Source of the DNA: Ignavibacteriaceae bacterium
GTDB lineage: Bacteria; Bacteroidota; Ignavibacteria; Ignavibacteriales; Ignavibacteriaceae
Length of the DNA: 64,000 nt
Direction of reading: 5' to 3'
Assembly (NCBI GenBank): GCA_019638025.1
Contig: JAHBUO010000009.1
Span: 1 to 64,000 of the forward strand
The position numbers and the translations under genes are program-made. Shown here piece after piece: positions 52,730-60,631 of this stretch. Under the pieces are notes generated by a model, which was not told the origin of the DNA, ran no database searches, and saw only the letters and a program-made list of their open reading frames with translations. Positions within the stretch are counted from its first letter, which is position 1. Each line of letters opens with the position of its first letter.

Positions 52730-53275
52730 ATGAAATGTAAAAGAATCTTTCTAACCGGATTTATGGGTTCAGGCAAAAGTACACTAGGGCAAATTATTGC
52801 TAACACCTTAGGATGGAATTTTCTTGATTTAGATAAAGAGATTGAAAAAAAAGTCGGGAAGAGTATCACGGATATTTTTAGGGATGAGGGAGAAAGCAAA
52901 TTTCGGAGTATCGAATCAGATGTTCTCAAGCAAACTTCAAAGTTGGAAGACTCTATTATTGCACTTGGTGGAGGAACTTTTACTACGGATGAAAATATTA
53001 GTATCATCAAATCGTTAGGTAAATCAATCTATATCAAAAGTAAACCGGAAGATATTTATGTGAGGCTTAGATTTAAAACTAATCGACCACTTTTTCAAGG
53101 ACTTGACCAGAGAATACTTTCAAAAGAGGAAGCTCTTCAGAAAATTTCATTTCTAATGAGTGCTCGCGAACCATTTTATTCAAAGGCAGATATTGTTTTC
53201 TCGGTTGACAATAGTAATGTGGGAAAAGTCGTTGATTTACTAATTAAGACAATCTATAAGAAATTCAATATTTAA
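52730..53275 (+). CDS. aroK: Shikimate kinase
   Basis: Phosphorylates shikimate in aromatic amino-acid synthesis. It has 181 residues with Walker A GFMGSGKSTLG at about 9-19, the shikimate-binding DLDKEIEKKVGKSI motif and FRSIESDVL arginine, then IALGGGTFT and the lid residues RLRFKTNRPLF. All key residues are present. aroB starts two bases after its stop, forming an aroKB pair as in many bacteria. Confidence 0.95.
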   Translation: MKCKRIFLTGFMGSGKSTLGQIIANTLGWNFLDLDKEIEKKVGKSITDIFRDEGESKFRSIESDVLKQTSKLEDSIIALGGGTFTTDENISIIKSLGKSIYIKSKPEDIYVRLRFKTNRPLFQGLDQRILSKEEALQKISFLMSAREPFYSKADIVFSVDNSNVGKVVDLLIKTIYKKFNI

Positions 53276-53277
53276 AT

Positions 53278-54366
53278 ATGAAGAAACTAACCATAAAAAC
53301 AGATAGTAGAAAATCACAAATATTTATTGCTCATGATTTTTTACTCTCCAAAATTGAAAAGTTGATTGTTGAGCAAAAAATACAATCGTTATTTATTGTA
53401 ATTGATTCTAAAGTTCATAAACTGTATCCACACATATCCGAATTTCTTAAAACTAAAACTGAAAAAACGAGTATTTATAAATTTCATTCTTCTGAAAAAA
53501 ACAAATCATTATCCTCAATAGAGAAAATTCTCTCTCAATTAACCAAAGAAAATTTTGGGCGAGAGACATGGTTCATGGTAATAGGCGGGGGAATTGCAGG
53601 TGATGTTGCAGGTTTTGCTGCATCTATTTATATGCGTGGTATAAAGCTAATTCAAGTGCCAACTACTTTGCTAAGCATGGTTGATAGTTCGGTAGGTGGC
53701 AAAACAGGAATTAATTTCCTGGATAGAAAAAATTTAGTAGGCACTTTCTATCAACCTGATTTTGTGATTGTTGATTTGATGTTTCTTATGACACTTTCCC
53801 AGAGAGAGATTATTTGTGGTTTAGGAGAAATCACAAAATATGGTTTTTTGTATGACAACGGATTTTACATTTTCTTAAAGAACAATTTTGAAAGTCTTAT
53901 TAAAAAGGATTTTACGCTATTTGAACGGGTTGTATATCAATCAATTAAAATTAAAAAAGTTGTTGTGGAACAAGATGAAAAAGAACAAGGAATAAGGAAA
54001 ATATTGAATCTTGGTCACACTTTTGCCCATGCTCTAGAATCAGAATTGCAGTTTAAAGTTAAGCATGGGGAAGCCGTAATTGCTGGACTTCGTGCCTCGA
54101 TATTTCTTTCTCAAATAGCCGGTTTAATTGGTGAGAAAGATATGCACCAACTACTGTCGCTACCTCTTAAATTTTCGCTTAAAAGGTCTAATTTCAGAAT
54201 TAATCACGATAACTTGTATAAGTTGATGCATTCAGATAAAAAAAATCGTGATGGAAAGATTAACTTGGTCTTGCTTAAAGATGTTGGCGAAATTATAATT
54301 GATTTTCAAGTATCGAAAGAGGATGTACTGAAAACTCTGATTTTTTTGGATAGTACACTTCTCTAA
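53278..54366 (+). CDS. aroB: 3-dehydroquinate synthase
   Basis: Makes 3-dehydroquinate from DAHP, using NAD and a divalent metal. It has 362 residues. The NAD-binding GGGIAGDVAGFAASIYMRG, the VPTTLLSMVDSSVGGKTGIN signature and the metal-ligand region ILNLGHTFAHALE followed by KHGEAVIAGLRAS are intact. It ends 182 bases before the hydrogenase-sensor gene. That gap contains an imperfect inverted repeat (AATTTTCT and AGAAAAATT, 54417-54441), but I see no convincing terminator or sigma-54 site. Confidence 0.95.
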   Translation: MKKLTIKTDSRKSQIFIAHDFLLSKIEKLIVEQKIQSLFIVIDSKVHKLYPHISEFLKTKTEKTSIYKFHSSEKNKSLSSIEKILSQLTKENFGRETWFMVIGGGIAGDVAGFAASIYMRGIKLIQVPTTLLSMVDSSVGGKTGINFLDRKNLVGTFYQPDFVIVDLMFLMTLSQREIICGLGEITKYGFLYDNGFYIFLKNNFESLIKKDFTLFERVVYQSIKIKKVVVEQDEKEQGIRKILNLGHTFAHALESELQFKVKHGEAVIAGLRASIFLSQIAGLIGEKDMHQLLSLPLKFSLKRSNFRINHDNLYKLMHSDKKNRDGKINLVLLKDVGEIIIDFQVSKEDVLKTLIFLDSTLL

Positions 54367-54548
54367 AAACCTCCTTTACTTGCCATCCGACAATCATTTT
54401 CACGTTATGCGAATAAAATTTTCTTATTAAATAGAAAAATTACGCTAAATAATAAAGAAATCAGTTTTAACGTTCAAAAAATGAGTCAAAAACAGATAAT
54501 TCTTGGCATTTAATATGTTTAGTTAATAGTGCATAAAACTGAAAAAAA

Positions 54549-56546
54549 ATGGCAGTTGGAATTATTAATACTCTTGAAGCTCGGTGTCAAAGATGTTATT
54601 CTTGTATTCGAGAATGTCCTGCTAAGGCAATAAGGGTTTATAATGGTCAGGCTGTGGTTTTATCAGATAGATGTATCGCTTGCGGACATTGTGTAAAAGT
54701 TTGTTCTCAAAAAGCAAAAATAATTAAATCGTATATCCCCGACGTTAAATTCAAAATTGCCGAAAAAGCAAAACTTATTGCAGTAATTGCACCATCTTTT
54801 GCTGCTTCATTCCCCGGAACTGCCTCAAAATTTATTACCTCGCTTAGAAAGATTGGTTTTGAAAAAGTTATTGAGACCTCTTTCGGGGCTGATTTAATAA
54901 GTCCTTTATACATCGAAGATTTGCAAAAAAATGGAAAAGGTACAATAATTAGTTCGAGTTGTCCTGCTGTCTATGGATACATTCAAAAGTATTTTATTGA
55001 GTTAGTTCCGAAGTTAGCGAAAATAGTATCTCCCATGGTAGCTATTGGAAGATATATTAAAGAGAACTTGGGAAATGATTATTATGTGGTGTTTATAGGC
55101 CCATGTATTGCCAAGAAAGAAGAATTGCAAGATGAAGAGGTTATCAACTCGATTGATGCAGTTGTTACATTTGATGAAATAAAATTGCTTTTGACTGAAA
55201 AGAATATTCATATCGAAAACTTAGAGCCATCAGATTTTGATCCGCCACATGCTTATATGGGAAAACTCTATCCGCTTGCGGGAGGACTACTTAAAACAAC
55301 GAATCTTTCAGATGATTTACTCGAGAAAGAAATTATTGTAGTAGAAGGAAAAAATAAAGTTGTCGAGATTATTGAAGAGTTATCTCAAAACCAAATAAAT
55401 GCACGATTTGTTGATATTCTTTTCTGTGAAGGTTGTATTTCTGGTCCGGCAATTGATTCAAATTTAAATTACTATTCACGTCGTGCAAAAGTTGTTGAAT
55501 ATATTAATGACAGTATTAATCATACTGAAAAACAAGTTTGGAAGAGTGCGATTTATAATAGTAGAAATTTAAATTTAAGAAGAACTTTCAACCAGAAAAA
55601 TCAACGACGCCCTGTCCCTGATGAAGTTACAATAAGTAAAATTCTTGCTGAAACAAATAAATTATCTGAATCAGAACAGTTAAACTGTGGAGCTTGCGGT
55701 TATCCGACCTGCCGTGAATTTGCAATCTCTATAGGAAAAGGATTAGCCGAAAAAGAAATGTGTCTCCCTTATCTAATTGATGAACTTCAGACTGCATATC
55801 AACATCTTAAAACTACTCAAGAACAGTTACATAATGCAGAAAAATTAGCTTCGATTGGTCAATTAGCTGCAGGCGTTGCACATGAAATTAATAATCCACT
55901 TGGGACAATAATGTTGTATTCATCATTAATCGAGAAGGAAGTCGATAAAATCTCTAATGGAGAAAATCCGGTGAAAGAAGATTTGAGCTTAATAATGAAC
56001 GAAGCAAAAAGATGTAAAAATATCGTTGCGAACCTTCTCAATTTTGCTCGACAAGGGAAATTAAATTTAACACAATGTGATATTTCATCGATACTTAAAA
56101 AATTGTTAAAAATCATCTCGATTAATCCAAGTTATTCAAATATCGAAATAAAATTTAGTGATGAATTGTTACATCAATATATCGATGCAGATAAAGAGCA
56201 ACTCGAGCAGGTATTTTCGAATGTATTGAGTAATGCATGTGAATCAATGTTGAATTCTGAGAATAAATTTTTGCATGTAAGGCTTCATGAATCATCTAAT
56301 ATGGCGGTTGTAGAAGTTAGCGATACAGGGTCAGGAATTTCAGATGAATTCAAATCAAAATTGTTTAGTCCATTTTTCACTACCAAAGAGATGGGAAAGG
56401 GAACCGGTTTGGGTCTTGCCATTTCGTATGGAATAATAAAAATGCACAAAGGGGAAATTTATTTTGAAAGTGTCTTAAACAAAGGAACGACTTTCTTTAT
56501 AAAAATCCCGGTTAAATTATCTTTAAACTCTATTCAATTTAATTAG
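54549..56546 (+). CDS. Sensor histidine kinase with [FeFe]-hydrogenase-like H-cluster domain (HydS type)
   Basis: Protein of 665 residues, soluble. Domain order: two [4Fe-4S] ferredoxin clusters (C13, C16, C19, C23 and C42, C45, C48, C52); a [FeFe]-hydrogenase large-subunit-like domain with C138 (SSSCPAV), C186 (GPCIAKKE) and C293/C296 (LFCEGCISGP); a further [4Fe-4S] domain with C380, C383, C388 and C405 (CGACGYPTC); then HisKA with H445 (GVAHEINNPLGTI) and a GHKL ATPase (NVLSNACE, DTGSGIS, GTGLGLAISYG). Group C sensory hydrogenases have similar architectures. The four H-cluster cysteines are present, but the third motif is C-x2-C. It heads a run of three receiver-containing genes and hydCBA, so hydrogen or redox sensing for that operon is likely. 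Confidence 0.85.
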   Translation: MAVGIINTLEARCQRCYSCIRECPAKAIRVYNGQAVVLSDRCIACGHCVKVCSQKAKIIKSYIPDVKFKIAEKAKLIAVIAPSFAASFPGTASKFITSLRKIGFEKVIETSFGADLISPLYIEDLQKNGKGTIISSSCPAVYGYIQKYFIELVPKLAKIVSPMVAIGRYIKENLGNDYYVVFIGPCIAKKEELQDEEVINSIDAVVTFDEIKLLLTEKNIHIENLEPSDFDPPHAYMGKLYPLAGGLLKTTNLSDDLLEKEIIVVEGKNKVVEIIEELSQNQINARFVDILFCEGCISGPAIDSNLNYYSRRAKVVEYINDSINHTEKQVWKSAIYNSRNLNLRRTFNQKNQRRPVPDEVTISKILAETNKLSESEQLNCGACGYPTCREFAISIGKGLAEKEMCLPYLIDELQTAYQHLKTTQEQLHNAEKLASIGQLAAGVAHEINNPLGTIMLYSSLIEKEVDKISNGENPVKEDLSLIMNEAKRCKNIVANLLNFARQGKLNLTQCDISSILKKLLKIISINPSYSNIEIKFSDELLHQYIDADKEQLEQVFSNVLSNACESMLNSENKFLHVRLHESSNMAVVEVSDTGSGISDEFKSKLFSPFFTTKEMGKGTGLGLAISYGIIKMHKGEIYFESVLNKGTTFFIKIPVKLSLNSIQFN

Positions 56547-56556
56547 AAAGAAAAAT

Positions 56557-56952
56557 ATGAAACAGATTAATAAAATATTATTAGTTGATGATGATCCGGA
56601 TATTCTTGAGCAAACTAAGGTTATGTTAGAATCGCGTGGATACAATGTTGTAACAGCAGACAGTAGCGATGGAGCATGGAAAATGTTCAATCAAGAAAAG
56701 CCTGATGCCGTCCTCCTTGATTTAATAATGGAAGAACATGATTCCGGTTTTGTCCTCAGTTATAAAATTAAAAAAGATGAGTACGGAAAGAAGATTCCGG
56801 TGATGGTTTTAACTTCGGCTACTTATGTTACCGGTTTTAAATTTGATTCTTCAACCACTGAAGAACGAGAATGGCTAAAGTGTGATGCTGTCTTAAATAA
56901 ACCGGTAAATATAGATGACTTGGTTAAAAGATTAGACTCTTTTCTAGCTTAA
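56557..56952 (+). CDS. Single-domain response regulator (receiver)
   Basis: A lone receiver domain of 131 residues: acidic DDDPD near 11-15, phospho-acceptor aspartate in AVLLDLIMEEHDSG, T in MVLTSATYV and lysine in VLNKPVN. There is no output domain. Ten bases separate it from the sensor-kinase gene, so it probably receives phosphate from that kinase or the next. The loop after the acceptor (EEHDSGFVLSYKIKKDE) and the FDSSTTEEREWLKCDAVL segment are shared in style with the receiver at 58552, suggesting a common subfamily that talks to hydrogenase-linked kinases. Confidence 0.9.
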   Translation: MKQINKILLVDDDPDILEQTKVMLESRGYNVVTADSSDGAWKMFNQEKPDAVLLDLIMEEHDSGFVLSYKIKKDEYGKKIPVMVLTSATYVTGFKFDSSTTEEREWLKCDAVLNKPVNIDDLVKRLDSFLA

Positions 56953-56964
56953 ATTAATTTTGTC

Positions 56965-58518
56965 ATGTCATACTCCGGGACAAATAGTAAGCCAAAAATT
57001 CTCATTGTTGATGATGAAGATGCACTTCGATTTGGTGTAAAAAAACTACTCGAAATTGAGGGTTATGAAGTATCAACTGCTGCAAACGGAACAGAAGGAA
57101 TCGCTTTAGGCACAAATGAAGATTATGATCTTGCAATTATCGACTTAAAAATGCCGGACATTGATGGCATCACTGTGCTAAAATCTATAAGAGAAAAACA
57201 ACCAAACACTGTCTGTTTTATTGCAACTGCTTATGCAAGTTATGACTCAGCCGTACAAGCAACAAAAATTGGCTCACACGGTTATATACCTAAACCATTT
57301 TCAGCTGAAGAATTGCTTCATCACTTAAAATTGGGATTGGAGAAAAGGTATTTAATTTTAGAATCCCAAAAACTCAAATCTGATCGCGAAAATCGATTGC
57401 TTGAGCTTTCATTTGAAAGATCGAGATTAAATACTATTATCAATTCAATTGATGATGGAGTATTAGTTGTAAATCGAGATGAGCAAGTTGTCTATTTCAA
57501 TTCTGCCGCACTGAAATATCTAAATCTTCACGAAATATTTTTAGGTGAAAGCATTAAGGATATTCTTCCGGTAAAAATTAGAGAGATAATCGGTGTCCAT
57601 TTTTTCCAATCAGAAAATCGCTCTTATTCTGAAGAAGTTGAACTACTCCCCGAAAAAAAACTCTTCGTGTTGGCAACATCAACAAAAATCTATCAGCATG
57701 ATGGTACACTTGCAGGTGTAGTTTTAGTCCTAAAAAATATATCTGAATTCAAAAGAGTTGAGTTTATTAAATCTCAATTTGTTTCTATGGTTGCCCATGA
57801 ATTGAAAGCACCGCTTGCGGCAACAATCGGTTTTATCAATTTGATGACTCAAAAAGATATTCAACTATCGGAAGAACAAAAATATGATTTTCTTTCACGC
57901 TCAAATTCACGATTGGCGTCACTCCTCAGTATGGTAAATGATTTGCTTGATATTTCCAGAATTGAGATGCAGACAGTAGTGCGCGAATTAAAACCGATAT
58001 TTCTAAAAGAAGTGATTTGGGATGTCCTTCATTTGTTTGATATAGAAATAAAAAATAAAAACATTCAACTCAGTTTTAATGAAGAAGAAGTTAATCCAAT
58101 TATTAAAGGTGATTTAAACGAAATAACAAGATTGTTTACAAACATAATCAGTAATTCGATTAAGTATAATAAACAATCCGGAAAAATTCTTATTTCGATA
58201 GTTGAATTACAGCACTTCACAATAATAAGAATCGAAGATACCGGGATTGGAATGAAGAGTAATGAAAAGGAAAAACTTTTTCAAGATTTCTTCAGAGCTA
58301 AAAATGAGTACACAAAAAATATCCATGGTACAGGTTTAGGATTAGCAATAGTAAAAAGAATTGTTGATTCGTACAACGGAACCATTGATGTTGAAACAGA
58401 GTATGGAAGTGGAACAAAGTTCATAATCAAATTACCTTTGATGAAATCAGAAGAACTATCTGTATATAAAAATGAATCTGAAATTGCGTTTGAAAAAATG
58501 ATTGGTCCAAATAAATAA
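56965..58518 (+). CDS. Receiver-PAS-histidine kinase hybrid
   Basis: Soluble kinase of 517 residues. An N-terminal receiver (about 10-125) has DDEDALRFG, acceptor aspartate in AIIDLKMPDIDG and lysine in YIPKPFS. A PAS domain follows at about 160-270 (INSIDDGVLVVNRDEQVVYF), then HisKA with FVSMVAHELKAPLAATIGF and a GHKL ATPase with NIISNSIKYNK, DTGIGM and HGTGLGLAIVKRI. The receiver at the N-terminus suggests it is the second step of a phosphorelay driven by the H-cluster kinase. It is 12 bases after the single-domain receiver gene. Confidence 0.92.
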   Translation: MSYSGTNSKPKILIVDDEDALRFGVKKLLEIEGYEVSTAANGTEGIALGTNEDYDLAIIDLKMPDIDGITVLKSIREKQPNTVCFIATAYASYDSAVQATKIGSHGYIPKPFSAEELLHHLKLGLEKRYLILESQKLKSDRENRLLELSFERSRLNTIINSIDDGVLVVNRDEQVVYFNSAALKYLNLHEIFLGESIKDILPVKIREIIGVHFFQSENRSYSEEVELLPEKKLFVLATSTKIYQHDGTLAGVVLVLKNISEFKRVEFIKSQFVSMVAHELKAPLAATIGFINLMTQKDIQLSEEQKYDFLSRSNSRLASLLSMVNDLLDISRIEMQTVVRELKPIFLKEVIWDVLHLFDIEIKNKNIQLSFNEEEVNPIIKGDLNEITRLFTNIISNSIKYNKQSGKILISIVELQHFTIIRIEDTGIGMKSNEKEKLFQDFFRAKNEYTKNIHGTGLGLAIVKRIVDSYNGTIDVETEYGSGTKFIIKLPLMKSEELSVYKNESEIAFEKMIGPNK

Positions 58519-58551
58519 TAAACATAAAACTCTCATAGAAGGGGATCCTTT

Positions 58552-58920
58552 ATGGCAAAAATCATTATTATCGATGATGATATAGACATCCTCGAAGCCA
58601 GTAGTTTAGTTTTAAAGGCTAAAGGTTTCGAAGTTCTAACCGCGCAAAATCCTGACGATGGATTTAAACTTGTAATGGAAAATAACCCTGATTTAATAAT
58701 TCTGGATGTAATCATGATTGAACCTGATGACGGTTTCTTTTTAGCACAGAAGTTAAGAAAGAATGGGTTCGCAAAACCTATTTTAATGTATTCCTCTGTT
58801 TCAAAAAGCACAGGTCTCAAGTTTGGAGTAGGAGAATTAGTTCCGGTTAACGACTTTGTCGAGAAGCCAATCTCTCCTGAATTATTAATCGAAAAAGTTC
58901 AAAAATTTCTAAATGTATAA
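58552..58920 (+). CDS. Single-domain response regulator (receiver)
   Basis: A lone receiver domain of 122 residues: acidic DDDIDIL near 8-14, phospho-acceptor aspartate in LIILDVIMIEPDDG, and lysine in FVEKPISPE. There is no DNA-binding domain. It is the third receiver-containing product before the hydrogenase structural genes, and hydC follows 14 bases later, so it belongs to the same operon. GGGGATCC seven bases upstream includes the ribosome-binding site. The absence of any DNA-binding regulator in this operon means the output must be by protein contact or through a regulator elsewhere. Confidence 0.9.
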   Translation: MAKIIIIDDDIDILEASSLVLKAKGFEVLTAQNPDDGFKLVMENNPDLIILDVIMIEPDDGFFLAQKLRKNGFAKPILMYSSVSKSTGLKFGVGELVPVNDFVEKPISPELLIEKVQKFLNV

Positions 58921-58934
58921 GGGAGTGATTTATA

Positions 58935-59408
58935 ATGTTAGTATATGAAAAAAATTCTTTATCAGATGAAATTGAAGTTTTAATCGAAAAGTTTGGTAAA
59001 GAAAGATCAGCTCTTCTTCCAATTCTACAAATTATTGAAAAACGTCATAATTATATTTCTGAATTTGCTCAACAAGAAGTTGCAAGACTTCTTGATATTC
59101 ATCCGGTTGAAGTTTATAGCGTAGTCTCCTTTTATAATTTCTTGCATAGATATCCTCAAGGAAAAAACATTGTTCGTTTGTGCAAAACTATATCTTGTGA
59201 TATGGCAGGAAAACGTGAGATTGAAGAAGCTTTAAAAAGAGAATTGGGAATAAACTTTGATGAAACGACCCGCGATAAGAAATGGACTCTTGAATACACA
59301 AGTTGTTTAGGTATGTGTGACCAAGGTCCGGCAATGCTAGTTAATGATAAAGTTTATACCAAACTTGATCCGGAAACAGCTGTTCAAATTATTAACGATA
59401 CGAAGTAG
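58935..59408 (+). CDS. hydC: [FeFe] hydrogenase subunit HydC (NuoE-like)
   Basis: Thioredoxin-fold [2Fe-2S] subunit of a trimeric NAD-dependent [FeFe] hydrogenase, 157 residues. The ligands are C-x4-C in RLCKTISCDMAG and C-x3-C in YTSCLGMCDQGPAM. It is homologous to nuoE at 10277 with the same length. With hydB and hydA downstream it forms the HydABC complex that couples hydrogen to NAD(H) and, in many group A3 members, ferredoxin by electron bifurcation. The ATG at 58935 has GGGAG ten bases upstream. Confidence 0.93.
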   Translation: MLVYEKNSLSDEIEVLIEKFGKERSALLPILQIIEKRHNYISEFAQQEVARLLDIHPVEVYSVVSFYNFLHRYPQGKNIVRLCKTISCDMAGKREIEEALKRELGINFDETTRDKKWTLEYTSCLGMCDQGPAMLVNDKVYTKLDPETAVQIINDTK

Positions 59409-59416
59409 GGGATAAT

Positions 59417-60631
59417 ATGGAAGCCAAAATAAATAAAACACACAGAGAAGGAGCCGTGCTATTTTCACCTTATGATGCAGGTAGCAGTATTAAAAAAGCT
59501 CTGGAAGTTGGAAGAGAAAATATTCTTTTCGAAGTACGTGAATCAAAAATTAAAGGACGCGGTGGAGCAGGATTTCCAACCGCTACTAAATGGATGTTAG
59601 TAGCTGCAGCAAAAGCGGATAAAAAATATATAGTTTGTAATGCTGATGAAGGTGAACCCGGAACATTTAAAGATCGTGTTCTTCTGACTGAATATCCTGA
59701 TTTAGTATTTGATGGAATGGTCGTTGCCGGTTATACAATCGGCGCTGAAATCGGAATTCTATATTTACGCGGTGAATACATATTTATGCTTGAACAACTT
59801 GAAGATTATCTAATATCTATGCGACAGAATAATCTCCTTGGGAAAAATATTCTTGGTAAAGAAGGATTTAACTTTGATATCTCCATCAGACTTGGCTCAG
59901 GAGCTTATGTCTGCGGTGAAGAGACAGCACTTATTGAATCTTTAGAAGGGCATAGAGGAGAACCCCGTAATCGGCCCCCTTATCCGGTAAATACCGGTTA
60001 TATGGGCTATCCGACAGTCGTCAATAATGTAGAGACACTCGCTTCTATTTCAAAAATCATAACAAAAGGGGCTGATTGGTTTAAAACTCACGGAACTGAA
60101 AAATCTACCGGTTCAAAATTGTTTTCGGTTTCAGGTGATTGTAAAAAACCGGGAGTTTATGAATTACCCTGGGGAACAACTCTAAATGAGCTAATCAAGA
60201 TTGTTGACGCTGAAAATACTAAAGCTATTCAAGTTGGTGGTGCTTCTGGGGTTTGTATTCCCAAATCACAGTTCGACAGACAACTTAGTTATGAAGATGC
60301 TTCGACCGGTGGTTCAATAATGATATTCAATGAATCAAGAAAAATGTTACATGTTCTTAAAAATTTCATGGATTTCTTTGTTGAAGAATCATGTGGCCAG
60401 TGTACTCCATGTCGAATTGGTAATGTGAAATTACTCGAATGTGTTGAAAGAATTGAAAAAGGGGAATACACTTTTTCTTACATAAATTCAATGAAGGATT
60501 TAAGCCGAACAATGCAAGTTGCTTCTAAGTGCGGATTGGGACAATCCAGTCCAAACCCTTTCCTTTCAATTTTAGAAAACTTTAAAGATGAAATTTTTCG
60601 TTCCAAAGAGAATGGAGTAAGTCATGCCTGA
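59417..60631 (+). CDS. hydB: [FeFe] hydrogenase subunit HydB (NuoF-like, minimal form)
   Basis: Flavin- and NADH-binding subunit of 404 residues. The glycine-rich NADH loop KGRGGAGFPTATKW is at about 46-59, the FMN motif NADEGEPGTFKDR at 78-90, the SLBB part SVSGDCKKPGVYELPWGT follows, and the [4Fe-4S] ligands are ESCGQCTPCRIGN plus the cysteine in SKCGLGQSSPNP. It lacks both the N-terminal [2Fe-2S] thioredoxin-like domain and the C-terminal two-cluster ferredoxin domain found in HydB of Thermotoga. Without these, the route to ferredoxin differs, which matters for whether this enzyme bifurcates. hydA overlaps its end by eight bases. Confidence 0.93.
   Translation: MEAKINKTHREGAVLFSPYDAGSSIKKALEVGRENILFEVRESKIKGRGGAGFPTATKWMLVAAAKADKKYIVCNADEGEPGTFKDRVLLTEYPDLVFDGMVVAGYTIGAEIGILYLRGEYIFMLEQLEDYLISMRQNNLLGKNILGKEGFNFDISIRLGSGAYVCGEETALIESLEGHRGEPRNRPPYPVNTGYMGYPTVVNNVETLASISKIITKGADWFKTHGTEKSTGSKLFSVSGDCKKPGVYELPWGTTLNELIKIVDAENTKAIQVGGASGVCIPKSQFDRQLSYEDASTGGSIMIFNESRKMLHVLKNFMDFFVEESCGQCTPCRIGNVKLLECVERIEKGEYTFSYINSMKDLSRTMQVASKCGLGQSSPNPFLSILENFKDEIFRSKENGVSHA

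Noticed and set aside
54417..54441. Imperfect inverted repeat AATTTTCT/AGAAAAATT before the sensor-kinase gene as an operator
   Set aside because: Composed only of A/T-rich sequence, with one unpaired base; such repeats arise by chance in this background.
54500..54521. TTGGCATTTAATATGTTTAG as a sigma-54 promoter for the hydrogenase operon
   Set aside because: The -24 half fits loosely, but the -12 half lacks the required GC at the fixed distance.
59417..60631. hydC-hydB as a second copy of nuoE-nuoF
   Set aside because: They are directly joined to hydA and the sensor genes, and hydB differs in its ends and N-terminus, so they belong to the hydrogenase and cannot simply replace the broken nuoF.
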